Positions 50,713 to 57,999 of a stretch of 64,000 bases of DNA are shown here, piece after piece. Every line of letters starts with the position of its first letter. The stretch's first letter is position 1. This DNA is from Microbulbifer aggregans (GTDB lineage Bacteria > Pseudomonadota > Gammaproteobacteria > Pseudomonadales > Cellvibrionaceae). Position numbers and translations under genes: made by a program. Under the pieces are notes generated by a model. The model searched no databases. It had not been told where the DNA came from and saw only the letters and a list, made by a program, of their open reading frames with translations. Where the stretch lies: NCBI RefSeq assembly GCF_001750105.1, contig NZ_CP014143.1, forward strand, positions 1,240,001-1,304,000, written 5' to 3'.

Positions 50713-51180
50713 ATGAGTAAATCGCGAGAATTAAAATATGAGCCAAGAAGCATTTACTTAACCTTTAGTTTATTGGCATTCTTCTCGTTCCTGACTGCAA
50801 TAGCTGTGAAAAACATATACGTCGCAAACGGTATGTTTTTTGTTCTTTCAACCGCGAGTTACTTTGTTGTCAACGTAACAAACGGAAAAGTGTTCTTTTT
50901 CGATAGAAAGGTTGTCGGAACCTACAATTTGCTGTATCCGTTTTCCGTGATGGCAGGAGCGCTCATAGTTTTGGGGGCAGGCTCAGTGAATGTCATTCCC
51001 TTTGAGATTTTAGCTGTTAACTCTCTTGCAGCAGCCGGTTTGCTATTTGTAGCAAACTACATATTGCTACGTAAATTTTGGAATGGCTTTGATTCAACGC
51101 TGAGCATTTTATGTGTGTCGCTCCTGGCTGGAGTGGGTGTTACGTTCAGCCTAAGCTCTGCGCTCTGGAGTCACTCATAA
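50713..51180 (+). CDS. Cassette 2: small membrane protein
   Basis: The 155-aa protein has four predicted membrane segments (LLAFFSFLTAIAV, MFFVLSTASYFVV, PFSVMAGALIVLG, LLAGVGVTFSLSS). It belongs to no family I recognise. The ATG at 50713 has AAAGATG spacing from the attC core; in-frame ATG-like codons upstream lie inside attC1. Confidence 0.75.
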   Translation: MSKSRELKYEPRSIYLTFSLLAFFSFLTAIAVKNIYVANGMFFVLSTASYFVVNVTNGKVFFFDRKVVGTYNLLYPFSVMAGALIVLGAGSVNVIPFEILAVNSLAAAGLLFVANYILLRKFWNGFDSTLSILCVSLLAGVGVTFSLSSALWSHS

Positions 51181-51318
51181 CAAACGCAAGCAGGATGCTA
51201 CGGCCCTTCGGGCCTCCGCGGGACGCCCAACGCTATGCACATTTTGTGCGGGTCGCTGCGCTCCCAGTTTCGCACAAAATGTGCATAGCATTGGTCGCCC
51301 CTGTTGCGGGCGTTATGA
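51175..51318 (+). repeat. attC site 2 (144 bp, long family)
   Basis: The site begins TCATAAC and ends GTTATGA. Its core is a large inverted repeat, GCTATGCACATTTTGTGCG with its complement (51230-51289), around a GC-rich tip. It belongs to the family shared with attC4, 7, 8 and 11. Confidence 0.9.
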
Positions 51319-51327
51319 GTCTTAAGT

Positions 51328-51657
51328 GTGGAGAACGAAGCAATCCTTAGCGAACGCTCCAAATGTTCAAAAGCCGCAATTACCGTCTTGGTAGCTATGT
51401 TTATTGCGGGCTTACTCCTTTGGTTGCTTCTGGCCCCAGTTGAAAAAGGGTCTGTCGTGTTTTGGAGTGGTGTAGTTCTAATGGCTATCCCAGGTTATGT
51501 TGCCGGAGAGAGCTTAGGTTCTTTGGGGTTAGGGGCTGATTTCGTTAAGAAATTATCCAAGTCATTACGCATAATATTTGGCTTTTCTTGGGTGCTAATA
51601 TGCCTGTTAATTTTTAGTGCAGTTTTAGCGTTTTTGTCATCAATGGTAGGAACATAA
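51328..51657 (+). CDS. Cassette 3: small membrane protein
   Basis: The 109-aa protein has three predicted membrane segments (VLVAMFIAGLLLWLLL, VVFWSGVVLMAIPGYV, IIFGFSWVLICLLIF). No family is recognised. It starts with GTG, 10 bp after the attC2 core. Two attC starts follow in tandem. Confidence 0.72.
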   Translation: MENEAILSERSKCSKAAITVLVAMFIAGLLLWLLLAPVEKGSVVFWSGVVLMAIPGYVAGESLGSLGLGADFVKKLSKSLRIIFGFSWVLICLLIFSAVLAFLSSMVGT

Positions 51658-51677
51658 CAAGCAATGCCACAATCAAC
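51652..51677 (+). repeat. Truncated attC remnant
   Basis: ACATAACAAGCAATGCCAC resembles the left half of attC1, but a second attC start begins at 51678 with no core in between. It is likely a scar from cassette loss or recombination between attC sites. Confidence 0.65.
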
Positions 51678-51752
51678 TCATAACAAGTCAAGGCAGCATC
51701 GCCACTTCGTGGCTGGACGCGCTAAAGCGCGCAGCTGCTTGATGCGTTAGGG
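51678..51752 (+). repeat. attC site 3 (75 bp)
   Basis: TCATAAC at the start, inner inverted parts GGCAGCATC/GATGC and CGCGC/GCGCG, and the core GTTAGGG at 51746-51752. Confidence 0.82.
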
Positions 51753-51774
51753 TGAGAAATAAACGAGGTGATAG

Positions 51775-52206
51775 ATGAACGAAAAACCAAAAGTAATTAC
51801 TGTCACACAGATTGTTCTCGTGATTTTTCAACTGATCATGGCGTATGCATATATATTTGTAGTTAGATCATTACTGGCTCCAGCTAATGATTTTGATAGC
51901 TACGCCGGAGCCATTCTTGCTGTGGCGATATCAACACTAATTTTCTGGCTTCCTTTGATTTCATTTATATTGATAATCTATAAGCATTGGATTGGTCGGT
52001 GGTTGGCAATAGCAGCTCTATTATTCTTACTAATTAGTTCATTAATTAGCCCAGAGAGTAGGCTCAGTGGATCAATGGCACATGATCTAGGGGTATATAC
52101 GGCACGTACTGTATTTCTTATGCTTCCGTTAACCTTGATACTTTTCCTGATATTCTCGAGAGCGGTGAGAGAGTACTTCGCAAACCCTAACAAAGCCAGG
52201 CAATGA
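51775..52206 (+). CDS. Cassette 4: small membrane protein, stop inside attC
   Basis: The 143-aa protein has four predicted membrane segments. The ribosome site GAGGTGA precedes the ATG. The reading frame enters attC4, so the last seven residues (NPNKARQ) are encoded by the recombination site itself. No family is recognised. Confidence 0.78.
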   Translation: MNEKPKVITVTQIVLVIFQLIMAYAYIFVVRSLLAPANDFDSYAGAILAVAISTLIFWLPLISFILIIYKHWIGRWLAIAALLFLLISSLISPESRLSGSMAHDLGVYTARTVFLMLPLTLILFLIFSRAVREYFANPNKARQ

Positions 52207-52328
52207 AGCTCCGGGCGTATGGCCTCCGCGGGACAGCTTGCCTTGTGCGCATTTTGCGCAGGTCGCAGCGCTCCCAATTTCGCGCAAAATGCGCACAACG
52301 TAAGCTGCCCCTGCTGGCGGCGTTATAT
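52185..52328 (+). repeat. attC site 4 (144 bp, long family)
   Basis: Starts CCCTAAC, ends GTTATAT. Inner palindrome: TTGTGCGCATTTTGCGC with GCGCAAAATGCGCACAA. It is homologous to attC2, 7, 8 and 11. Confidence 0.9.
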
Positions 52329-52334
52329 TTTTCG

Positions 52335-52568
52335 ATGAAAGTTAAGCTTCCTGACACAATTGAAGATTTCTTGCTGCTATGTTGCAGTGTTCTTTGCTTA
52401 TGGTATTCGCTGTACTCCATCGGTAGAGGCGAGATCTTTATGAAAGTCGAATCCTTTCGTCTTTCAGAAAGCCCACTGGGCTTCATCGTTTCAGTCGCCT
52501 TTATAACTGTTCTAGGCTTATGGACCGCGTATCTCGCCTTAACTCAGAATCAGGACGAAGCGAGCTAA
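52335..52568 (+). CDS. Cassette 5: very small membrane protein
   Basis: The 77-aa protein has two predicted membrane segments (FLLLCCSVLCLWYSLYSI and FIVSVAFITVLGLWTAYL). A longer frame starts within attC4, but the ATG at 52335 follows the attC core normally. No family is recognised. Confidence 0.7.
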   Translation: MKVKLPDTIEDFLLLCCSVLCLWYSLYSIGRGEIFMKVESFRLSESPLGFIVSVAFITVLGLWTAYLALTQNQDEAS

Positions 52569-52575
52569 AGTCAAA

Positions 52576-52662
52576 ATATAACAAGCGGTTGTAATCGCCG
52601 CGATAGACGCGGCTGGGACGGCTTACGCTACGCTCCAGCCGCCCCTAAACCGGGCGTTAAGT
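52576..52662 (+). repeat. attC site 5 (87 bp)
   Basis: Starts ATATAAC, and ends GTTAAGT, an exact GTTRRRY core. Inner arms GGACGGCTTACG and CGGGC are paired imperfectly. Confidence 0.85.
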
Positions 52663-52678
52663 GAGTAAAGGAGTACCG

Positions 52679-52924
52679 ATGAAGTCATTTATATTTAATC
52701 TGGCCGGACTTCTTGGCTCTTGGCAATTTATTGAGCTTTCTTCTGAAAATTCACTCAATTCAGTCCTTGCACCTATCGTTTTTGGCGGCTTTCTCATATC
52801 TAGTATTCTTTGGTTCATTGTTAAATTTGGTGTGAATCAGCGAACCAATGGCGGAGCATATTTTGGGAGAAATGCCGGTAGTCATGGCGGTGACTGCGGA
52901 GGTGGGGGGGATGGCGGGTGCTAG
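52679..52924 (+). CDS. Cassette 6: membrane protein with Gly/Cys/His-rich tail
   Basis: The 81-aa protein has two predicted hydrophobic segments, then a striking tail, GSHGGDCGGGGDGGC, which could bind metal. Strong ribosome site AAAGGAG lies 5 bp before ATG 52679, so the upstream GTG in the attC core is rejected. I know no named family for it. Confidence 0.75.
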   Translation: MKSFIFNLAGLLGSWQFIELSSENSLNSVLAPIVFGGFLISSILWFIVKFGVNQRTNGGAYFGRNAGSHGGDCGGGGDGGC

Positions 52925-52929
52925 CCCCT

Positions 52930-52987
52930 ACTTAACAATCACGGGCAGTGATGCTGCGGCCCTCCGGGCCTCCGCGGGGCGTTATGG
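52930..52987 (+). repeat. attC site 6 (58 bp)
   Basis: ACTTAAC (52930-52936) fits RYYYAAC; the core is GTTATGG. The middle GCGGCCCTCCGGGCCTCCGCGGGG is shared with the left parts of the long attC family. Confidence 0.82.
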
Positions 52988-53006
52988 CTCGTAAAGGAAT
53001 TCGAGT

Positions 53007-53300
53007 ATGGAAACTACACCAAATAGAAAATGGATGTATCAGGTTGGGCTTATTTTGCCTATCGTTTCAGCTTGCCTTTTTGTCCTGGCCTTCTTGAGTG
53101 GCTCACAATCTGTATTACGGTTGCACCTAGTTTCGTTTGGCTATCTACCCTTTTTGGGGCTGGCTTTAGCAATTTCTTACTTATGTTTTAGCTTTATCGA
53201 TAAAATTCGATATACCATCTCAGGCTATAGAAACTTGATTGCTGCGTCTCTACTGGTGCTCCTTTATGGGTTATGGTTGTGGGCAGTTTCAAAGTACTGA
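53007..53300 (+). CDS. Cassette 7: small membrane protein
   Basis: The 97-aa protein has three predicted membrane segments (LILPIVSACLFVLAFL, PFLGLALAISYLCFSFI, AASLLVLLYGLWLWAV). Ribosome site AAAGGAA precedes the ATG. No family is recognised. Confidence 0.76.
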   Translation: METTPNRKWMYQVGLILPIVSACLFVLAFLSGSQSVLRLHLVSFGYLPFLGLALAISYLCFSFIDKIRYTISGYRNLIAASLLVLLYGLWLWAVSKY

Positions 53301-53310
53301 GTAGCCTCAG

Positions 53311-53454
53311 CCATAACAAAGCCGGGCAATTTGCTCCGGGCCTGCGGCCCTCTGCGGGACAGCTTACCTTGTGCACGTTTTGCGCCGGTCGCTGTGCTCC
53401 CATTTTTGCGCAAAATGCGCACAAGGTAAGCTGCCCCTGCCGGCGGCGTTAGCT
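53311..53454 (+). repeat. attC site 7 (144 bp, long family)
   Basis: Starts CCATAAC, ends GTTAGCT. Palindrome CTTACCTTGTGCACGTTTTGCGC is paired with GCGCAAAATGCGCACAAGG. Confidence 0.9.
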
Positions 53455-53467
53455 ATTTGGTCGAACT

Positions 53468-53842
53468 ATGAAATTCATTTCCCGATGGCATGTTATTGTT
53501 AAGTACATGCTAAAACACAAAAGAGAGGAAAATTTTTTCCCACTGATGACCTGCTCCTATTGGTTTACGGTGGTCGTTTCAAGCATCATCTATTTAGTAT
53601 TAGGTAATGCTGATGTGCTGCACCTAAAAAGCGACCTAGTGAGCATTTTTGGTGTCGTGCTCTTCTTCGGTGTAATTTTTATAGTCCATTTATCTATACG
53701 GAATATTCAGACGTATGATGAGGCTGAGGTATGGTATAGCTTGCTCAGTAAGAATCAGAAAATTGGCCTTAACGTGGTCGTTGCCAGCTTCATGGCAGTC
53801 AGTTTTATTTCGCTACTTACTTGGGCCGTTGTGGAAATGTAG
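53468..53842 (+). CDS. Cassette 8: small membrane protein
   Basis: The 124-aa protein has a basic N-terminus and three predicted membrane segments (FTVVVSSIIYLVLG, IFGVVLFFGVIFIVHL, GLNVVVASFMAVSFISLL). The ATG lies 14 bp after the attC core. No family is recognised. Confidence 0.75.
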   Translation: MKFISRWHVIVKYMLKHKREENFFPLMTCSYWFTVVVSSIIYLVLGNADVLHLKSDLVSIFGVVLFFGVIFIVHLSIRNIQTYDEAEVWYSLLSKNQKIGLNVVVASFMAVSFISLLTWAVVEM

Positions 53843-53849
53843 TGAATGC

Positions 53850-53993
53850 AGCTAACAAAGCCAGGCATTTTGCTCCGGCCCTTCGGGCCTCCGCGGGACA
53901 GCTTACCTTGTGCACGTTTTGCGCAGGTCGCTATGCTCACATTTTCGCGCAAAACGCGCACAAGGCAAGCTGCCCCTGCCGCCGGCGTTATGT
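53850..53993 (+). repeat. attC site 8 (144 bp, long family)
   Basis: Starts AGCTAAC, ends GTTATGT. The long palindrome is nearly identical to attC7. Confidence 0.9.
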
Positions 53994-54003
53994 GTAAATT
54001 GAG

Positions 54004-54309
54004 ATGAGAAAAACATACTCGTTAAAAGAAATTGAAATACCGATGGAAATAGCTGAGTTAAACGGGCCGTTCCAAGAGTTCAAACAAGACGTCTCTATTG
54101 TCTCTGTAAAATTAAACTCGGGTGAAATTTTCGAGCGTGTAATGCTTCTCTATCCAAATTACGTAATTTCAGTAGCGGAAGAGTCAGAGTTACCTTTTAA
54201 TCAAAAAGAGGTTTCTGAGGTCCTCCAGTCTCCTCAAAGTCTTCGTAGGCATAAAGATTCAAGCTGGGTATATTGGTACAACCAAAATGACTTTAGTAAA
54301 AACACATAA
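54004..54309 (+). CDS. Cassette 9: soluble hypothetical protein
   Basis: The 101-aa protein has no membrane segment or signal peptide; it is mixed alpha/beta, acidic, with a Trp/Tyr-rich end (SSWVYWYNQNDF). No family is recognised. Size and composition resemble immunity or antitoxin-like proteins, but nothing specific supports that. Confidence 0.72.
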   Translation: MRKTYSLKEIEIPMEIAELNGPFQEFKQDVSIVSVKLNSGEIFERVMLLYPNYVISVAEESELPFNQKEVSEVLQSPQSLRRHKDSSWVYWYNQNDFSKNT

Positions 54310-54387
54310 CAAGGGCAGGCAAAATCGCCCACAAGAAGCGTGGTCTGGACGCGCAAAAAGCACGCGCCTTTGCTGCCGGCGTTATAT
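54304..54387 (+). repeat. attC site 9 (84 bp)
   Basis: Starts ACATAAC, ends GTTATAT; inner GGGCAGGCAAAATCGCCC and GCGTG/CACGC pairs. The inverse core lies across the previous stop codon. Confidence 0.82.
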
Positions 54388-54404
54388 CTCAGAGAGAACG
54401 TGAC

Positions 54405-54866
54405 TTGTTTGAAATATTTTTTCTCCTGCTGCTGGCATCTCTAGGTTTTTACTCGATCTATATCTTGCTCGTCGGCGAAGTGTATCGAATTGAGCCGGTT
54501 GTAATAAAGGATTATGACGGTGAGTTGCTTAGGAGAGTGCGAGTCACCTCATTCGATAAACAGTATTATTCATTGTTAGAAGGCAATAAATTCCCTAATT
54601 TTTTGTTCTCTTCGAACTCTCTGCTTTTGAGGTGGGGATGCCCAATATTTAGCCGGGCTGAATTTCAGAATTTGATAGATAGTTTGGACCGGGGTGTATC
54701 AAGTACCCACAAAGGACTAAATAAAGTTAATATAAAAACTTATGTTGGCGCACAAAATGGCGAGGCAATAGTTAAGATTTATCACTTACTTGGGTTCTCG
54801 CAGGTATTTATTAACAGGGCTGCAATCAACGAAATTAAGTCTGACCTCGTAGAGGGAGAGATATAA
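54405..54866 (+). CDS. Cassette 10: membrane-anchored hypothetical protein
   Basis: The 153-aa protein has one N-terminal membrane segment (FFLLLLASLGFYSIYILLV) and a soluble domain that could face either side. It starts with TTG. No family is recognised. Confidence 0.7.
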   Translation: MFEIFFLLLLASLGFYSIYILLVGEVYRIEPVVIKDYDGELLRRVRVTSFDKQYYSLLEGNKFPNFLFSSNSLLLRWGCPIFSRAEFQNLIDSLDRGVSSTHKGLNKVNIKTYVGAQNGEAIVKIYHLLGFSQVFINRAAINEIKSDLVEGEI

Positions 54867-54953
54867 CAAGCGGCTGTTATCGCCCCTGTGGGGCTGGGAC
54901 GGCCTTTCCGCCGCTTCGCGGCTCCAAGTCCGGCCCAAAGCCGGGAGTTATGC
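54861..54953 (+). repeat. attC site 10 (93 bp)
   Basis: Starts ATATAAC and ends GTTATGC. Inner arms GCGGCT/CCCCTGTGGGGC and CCGCCGCTTCGCGGC form hairpins. Its 5' part resembles attC5. Confidence 0.86.
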
Positions 54954-54970
54954 ATTCGAGAGAATCTAGG

Positions 54971-55312
54971 ATGACTAAAAAATTAATAATATTATTTCCG
55001 CTAATTGCGGCCATTGCTCTTGCAATATTGTTCAAGCCGCAGCTCAAAGCTATTTTCTCTGACCAGCTGACTCGCTGGGAAATTGACAAAATAAAGGCTT
55101 CAAAAGTTGACGTGGGTTGCACCCAGGCAGTATGTGGAGTCAAAGCGATAGAAAGTGAAGTTTCGTTTCAATTTACTTTCAATAATAGAAGTCAGCTTTC
55201 CGAGCGAGTTGTATTGTTAAATCGGATTATAGAAGGCTGGCCGTCCACGAAATCGGAGTGTAGCTCGTTCACAAATATTGGTGGTTTAGATGTTTGCTAT
55301 CTGTGGCAATAA
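54971..55312 (+). CDS. Cassette 11: exported or anchored protein with four cysteines
   Basis: The 113-aa protein has an N-terminal hydrophobic segment (LIILFPLIAAIALAILF) and a soluble part with four cysteines (two in GCTQAVCG, then two near the end), which fits a disulfide-bonded periplasmic domain. The ATG at 54971 follows CTAGG; an earlier ATG lies in the attC10 core. No family is recognised. Confidence 0.7.
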   Translation: MTKKLIILFPLIAAIALAILFKPQLKAIFSDQLTRWEIDKIKASKVDVGCTQAVCGVKAIESEVSFQFTFNNRSQLSERVVLLNRIIEGWPSTKSECSSFTNIGGLDVCYLWQ

Positions 55313-55340
55313 ACATCAAGTGAACTCGGTGGTGCGGCAT

Positions 55341-55483
55341 GCATAACAAAGCCAGGCAGTATGCTGCGGGCCTTCGGCCCTCCGCGGGACGGCTTACCTT
55401 ATGCACGTTTTGCGCACTCGCTTCGCTCCCATATTTGCGTAAAAAGCGCACAAGGTAAGCTGCCCCTGCTGGCGGCGTTATGC
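55341..55483 (+). repeat. attC site 11 (143 bp, long family)
   Basis: Starts GCATAAC, ends GTTATGC. The arms CTTACCTTATGCACGTTTTGCGC and GCGCACAAGGTAAGC pair as in attC7 and attC8. Confidence 0.9.
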
Positions 55484-55520
55484 TGGCGGCCATCCACTTT
55501 TTTGCTAATGAGAAATAAAA

Positions 55521-55823
55521 ATGAAGCCATATTTAAAGATGATTACTATGACTCCGATCTTGATGTTTTTATTTGCATCAATTGTATATGCGCAGACTGA
55601 TGTGAAGGAATACAAAAAGGGAACAGGGACTTCAATGCTCGTCCCCTCTATTCAGAACGATAAGGATCTTCCAAAGCTGAGTGGATCTGAAAAAAAGCAA
55701 ATTGATTCCTCGCAGAAGCGCAAAAGAAGTAATGAAAGCGCAAAAGCAAAAGCAAAAGCAAAACCGGCACAAACTTTCACAGGCAGTGGCCCAGCAATGG
55801 CAAGGGATAATCCTGATGCTTAG
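55521..55823 (+). CDS. Cassette 12: exported Lys/Ala-repeat protein
   Basis: The 100-aa protein has a signal peptide ending VYAQT and a basic, disordered mature part with KAKAKAK from a tandem GCAAAA hexamer repeat. It has no recognised domain. The ATG follows AATAAAA. Confidence 0.7.
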   Translation: MKPYLKMITMTPILMFLFASIVYAQTDVKEYKKGTGTSMLVPSIQNDKDLPKLSGSEKKQIDSSQKRKRSNESAKAKAKAKPAQTFTGSGPAMARDNPDA

Positions 55824-55851
55824 GTTTCTAACTTAGTTTTGAAGCTTCACA

Positions 55852-55969
55852 GCATAACAAGTTACGGCAGAAAGACGTCTTACTTTGTGCATTTTTTGCG
55901 AAGTCTGTGCGCCCATGTTTTTGGGCAAAAACCACGCAAAGTAAGCCGCCGCTGCGGACGGCGTTAGGT
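55852..55969 (+). repeat. attC site 12 (118 bp)
   Basis: Starts GCATAAC, ends GTTAGGT, an exact core. Arms GTCTTACTTTGTGC and GCAAAGTAAGCC pair. It is related to the long family but shorter and diverged. Confidence 0.86.
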
Positions 55970-55986
55970 TCAAGTAAGGTTCGGAC

Positions 55987-56454
55987 ATGGAGCAATGGAT
56001 CAATCATCTTATCATCAAACCACTGCTCATTATTTCCATTGTGGTCCCGATCGCATATGTAGAAGTCTCAGAAAATGGGCTCACAGTGGAGTCCATTTTC
56101 CTGATTGCGATAGTATTGGGCACATGGGTGTCTATCTCACTACTCGAAAAATACATCAAGCATCATGTGCGTTATTACGTGCCTATGAAGAGGCTGGAGG
56201 TAGATGTTGTATTAAGAAAGGCCGCAACCTATCTAGGAGTTAGGTATTCTTGCAGCGAGCCTAAAAACAATTCGTTCTCTGGAGTTCTCACTAGTCAAGG
56301 ATTTACAGAAAAGTGGGTTATCACATCTGAAAATGGAAAGGTACAAGTCTCCGTATCTGGAGACTACCCGTTCCCGATTTCACTTTATAATTGGTGGCGC
56401 ATTCACAGGGATGTTGCTGAAGAGCTATGGTCACAGGGGATGCGCCGTGCCTAA
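55987..56454 (+). CDS. Cassette 13: membrane-anchored hypothetical protein
   Basis: The 155-aa protein has two predicted N-terminal membrane segments and a soluble domain ending NWWRIHRDVAEELW. No family is recognised. The ATG is 18 bp after the attC core. Confidence 0.74.
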   Translation: MEQWINHLIIKPLLIISIVVPIAYVEVSENGLTVESIFLIAIVLGTWVSISLLEKYIKHHVRYYVPMKRLEVDVVLRKAATYLGVRYSCSEPKNNSFSGVLTSQGFTEKWVITSENGKVQVSVSGDYPFPISLYNWWRIHRDVAEELWSQGMRRA

Positions 56455-56520
56455 AAAACTCAAGCACGCGGACCAAATTTCTCATGTGCTACGATTTGCC
56501 CGGTGTTGCGCGCGTTGGGC
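56449..56520 (+). repeat. attC site 13 (degenerate inverse core)
   Basis: The left end, GCCTAAAAAACTCAAGCACGCGG, has lost the AAC of the inverse core; the right end GCGCGTTGGGC keeps an exact GTTRRRY core. The middle shows CACGCGG and CGCGCG pairing. It may be inactive. Confidence 0.6.
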
Positions 56521-56547
56521 AGCCCAAAGAACTCGGGGATATTCTTA

Positions 56548-57093
56548 ATGACAAACCGGAAGATGGATTTAACCTGTAGCTGCGGGCAGGTAGTGTTGAA
56601 GGTTCTCGGTCGTCCAATAGTTAATGCTGAGTGCCTGTGTAACGATTGCCAGACTGCTGGGGAGATTCTGCAATCGTTGCCTGGTGCCCCATCCACTTTG
56701 GACAGTAAAGCTGCAACACGCTTTGTGCTTTATCGAAAAGATAGGGTATGGTGCGACAAAGGGCAGACTTACTTATGTGAACATCGGTTGTCGAAGCATT
56801 CCAAAACACGTCGTGTGGTCGCTACGTGTTGCAACACGCCAATTTTCCTAGAGTTCACTAGTGGTCATTGGTTGAGCATATACGGTGGCCTCTGGCCTGC
56901 GGAGGCCTTACCTGCGCTTGAAATAAGGACGATGACTCGGGATCGGCCCAGCGGCGTCGAACTCCCAGATGACGTGCCCAATCCAAGCACTCACACAATT
57001 TCTTTTTTCGCCAAGCTTTTTGGGGCTTGGGCTGCCATGTATTTCCGCACCCCGAAGATTGACTTTGTTAGAGGAGGCTTGAAAAAACCATGA
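56548..57093 (+). CDS. Cassette 14: GFA/Mss4-like zinc protein (DUF6151-like)
   Basis: The 181-aa protein has a pattern of cysteines (CSCG, ECLCNDCQ, then TCCNTP) typical of the glutathione-dependent formaldehyde-activating (GFA) zinc fold, and resembles the DUF6151 group of this fold. A GFA enzyme activity is not shown. The ATG at 56548 lies 28 bp after the attC13 core. Confidence 0.68.
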   Translation: MTNRKMDLTCSCGQVVLKVLGRPIVNAECLCNDCQTAGEILQSLPGAPSTLDSKAATRFVLYRKDRVWCDKGQTYLCEHRLSKHSKTRRVVATCCNTPIFLEFTSGHWLSIYGGLWPAEALPALEIRTMTRDRPSGVELPDDVPNPSTHTISFFAKLFGAWAAMYFRTPKIDFVRGGLKKP

Positions 57094-57168
57094 TGTCGAT
57101 TGTTCCGCAGTAGACCCTACCGAGAAAATTGAGCAAGTTTTGATTTCTTGAGTCTGGGTATGTGTGCC

Positions 57169-57220
57169 GCCCAACAAAGCACTTCAGTCGACGGCTCCGC
57201 CGCAGCTGAGCTTCAGCATA
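57169..57220 (+). repeat. Degenerate attC site 14
   Basis: GCCCAACAAAGCACTTCAG has an exact RYYYAAC inverse core and CTGAGCTTCAG near its right end. No GTTRRRY core follows, so the right end is lost. Confidence 0.5.
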
Positions 57221-57261
57221 ATTGCTAACTAGATTATGGTTCTAACAGAAAAAGAAAAACC

Positions 57262-57999
57262 ATGGCAGAAGTTTTAATTCCACTTCCCGATAAGGACTTT
57301 GATGTAACCGAGGTGGCTGTTCCTTGGCGATTACTCACAAGCGCGGGGCATCATGTGATTTTTGCGACTGAAAAAGGTACGGGTGCTCCTGTCGCAGATC
57401 CGTTGCTACTTACTGGGGTTATTTTCGGGCAGCTTGGTGCTGAAAAGGAGGCAAAAGCATTCTATAGGGAGATGTGTGAAGACAGGGCATTTAACAACCC
57501 CCTGTCGTGGTCAAGCCTGAACGTCGACAATTTTGATGCGTTAATTTTGCCCGGCGGGCATGCACCTGGTATGCGCCAATACCTTGATAACTCAAGTCTG
57601 CACAAGTTTGTTTCGGATTTCTGGGCTACAAATCGTCCTGTGGGTGCGATTTGTCATGGGGTAGTGGTTCTCGCACGCGCGAAGAGCGGTGATGGGAAAT
57701 CCATATTGCATGGCAAGAAAACCACGTGTCTTCCCAAGTACATGGAAAGGCTCGCCTATTGTCTGACGTTTTGGAAGCTCGGAAACTATTACCGTACGTA
57801 CCCTGCTTATGTTGAAGCTGAAGTCCGCGATGCTTTGTCGAGCCCAGGTGACTTCGTACGAGGACCGATCAATCTTGGTAAGCGTGGGACCTCTGCAGAC
57901 CATAAAGCTGCATTTGTGGTTGAAGATGGTCGCTATGTGTCGGCTCGCTGGCCCGGAGATGCCTATCTGTTTACTGAGCGGTTCATGTCATTGCTGTAA
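57262..57999 (+). CDS. Cassette 15: DJ-1/PfpI family protein
   Basis: The 245-aa protein is a class I glutamine-amidotransferase-like protein. The nucleophile-elbow Cys lies in GAICHGVVVLA, with FDALILPGGHAPGM before it and FVVEDGRYVSARWPGD at the end, as in Hsp31/PfpI relatives that act as chaperones, glyoxalases or peptidases. Substrate is unknown. It is directly followed by a truncated attC. Confidence 0.83.
   Translation: MAEVLIPLPDKDFDVTEVAVPWRLLTSAGHHVIFATEKGTGAPVADPLLLTGVIFGQLGAEKEAKAFYREMCEDRAFNNPLSWSSLNVDNFDALILPGGHAPGMRQYLDNSSLHKFVSDFWATNRPVGAICHGVVVLARAKSGDGKSILHGKKTTCLPKYMERLAYCLTFWKLGNYYRTYPAYVEAEVRDALSSPGDFVRGPINLGKRGTSADHKAAFVVEDGRYVSARWPGDAYLFTERFMSLL

Noticed and set aside
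51175..55969. CRISPR array
   Set aside because: The repeats are 58-144 bp, palindromic, unevenly spaced by genes and begin/end with integron cores; no cas genes.
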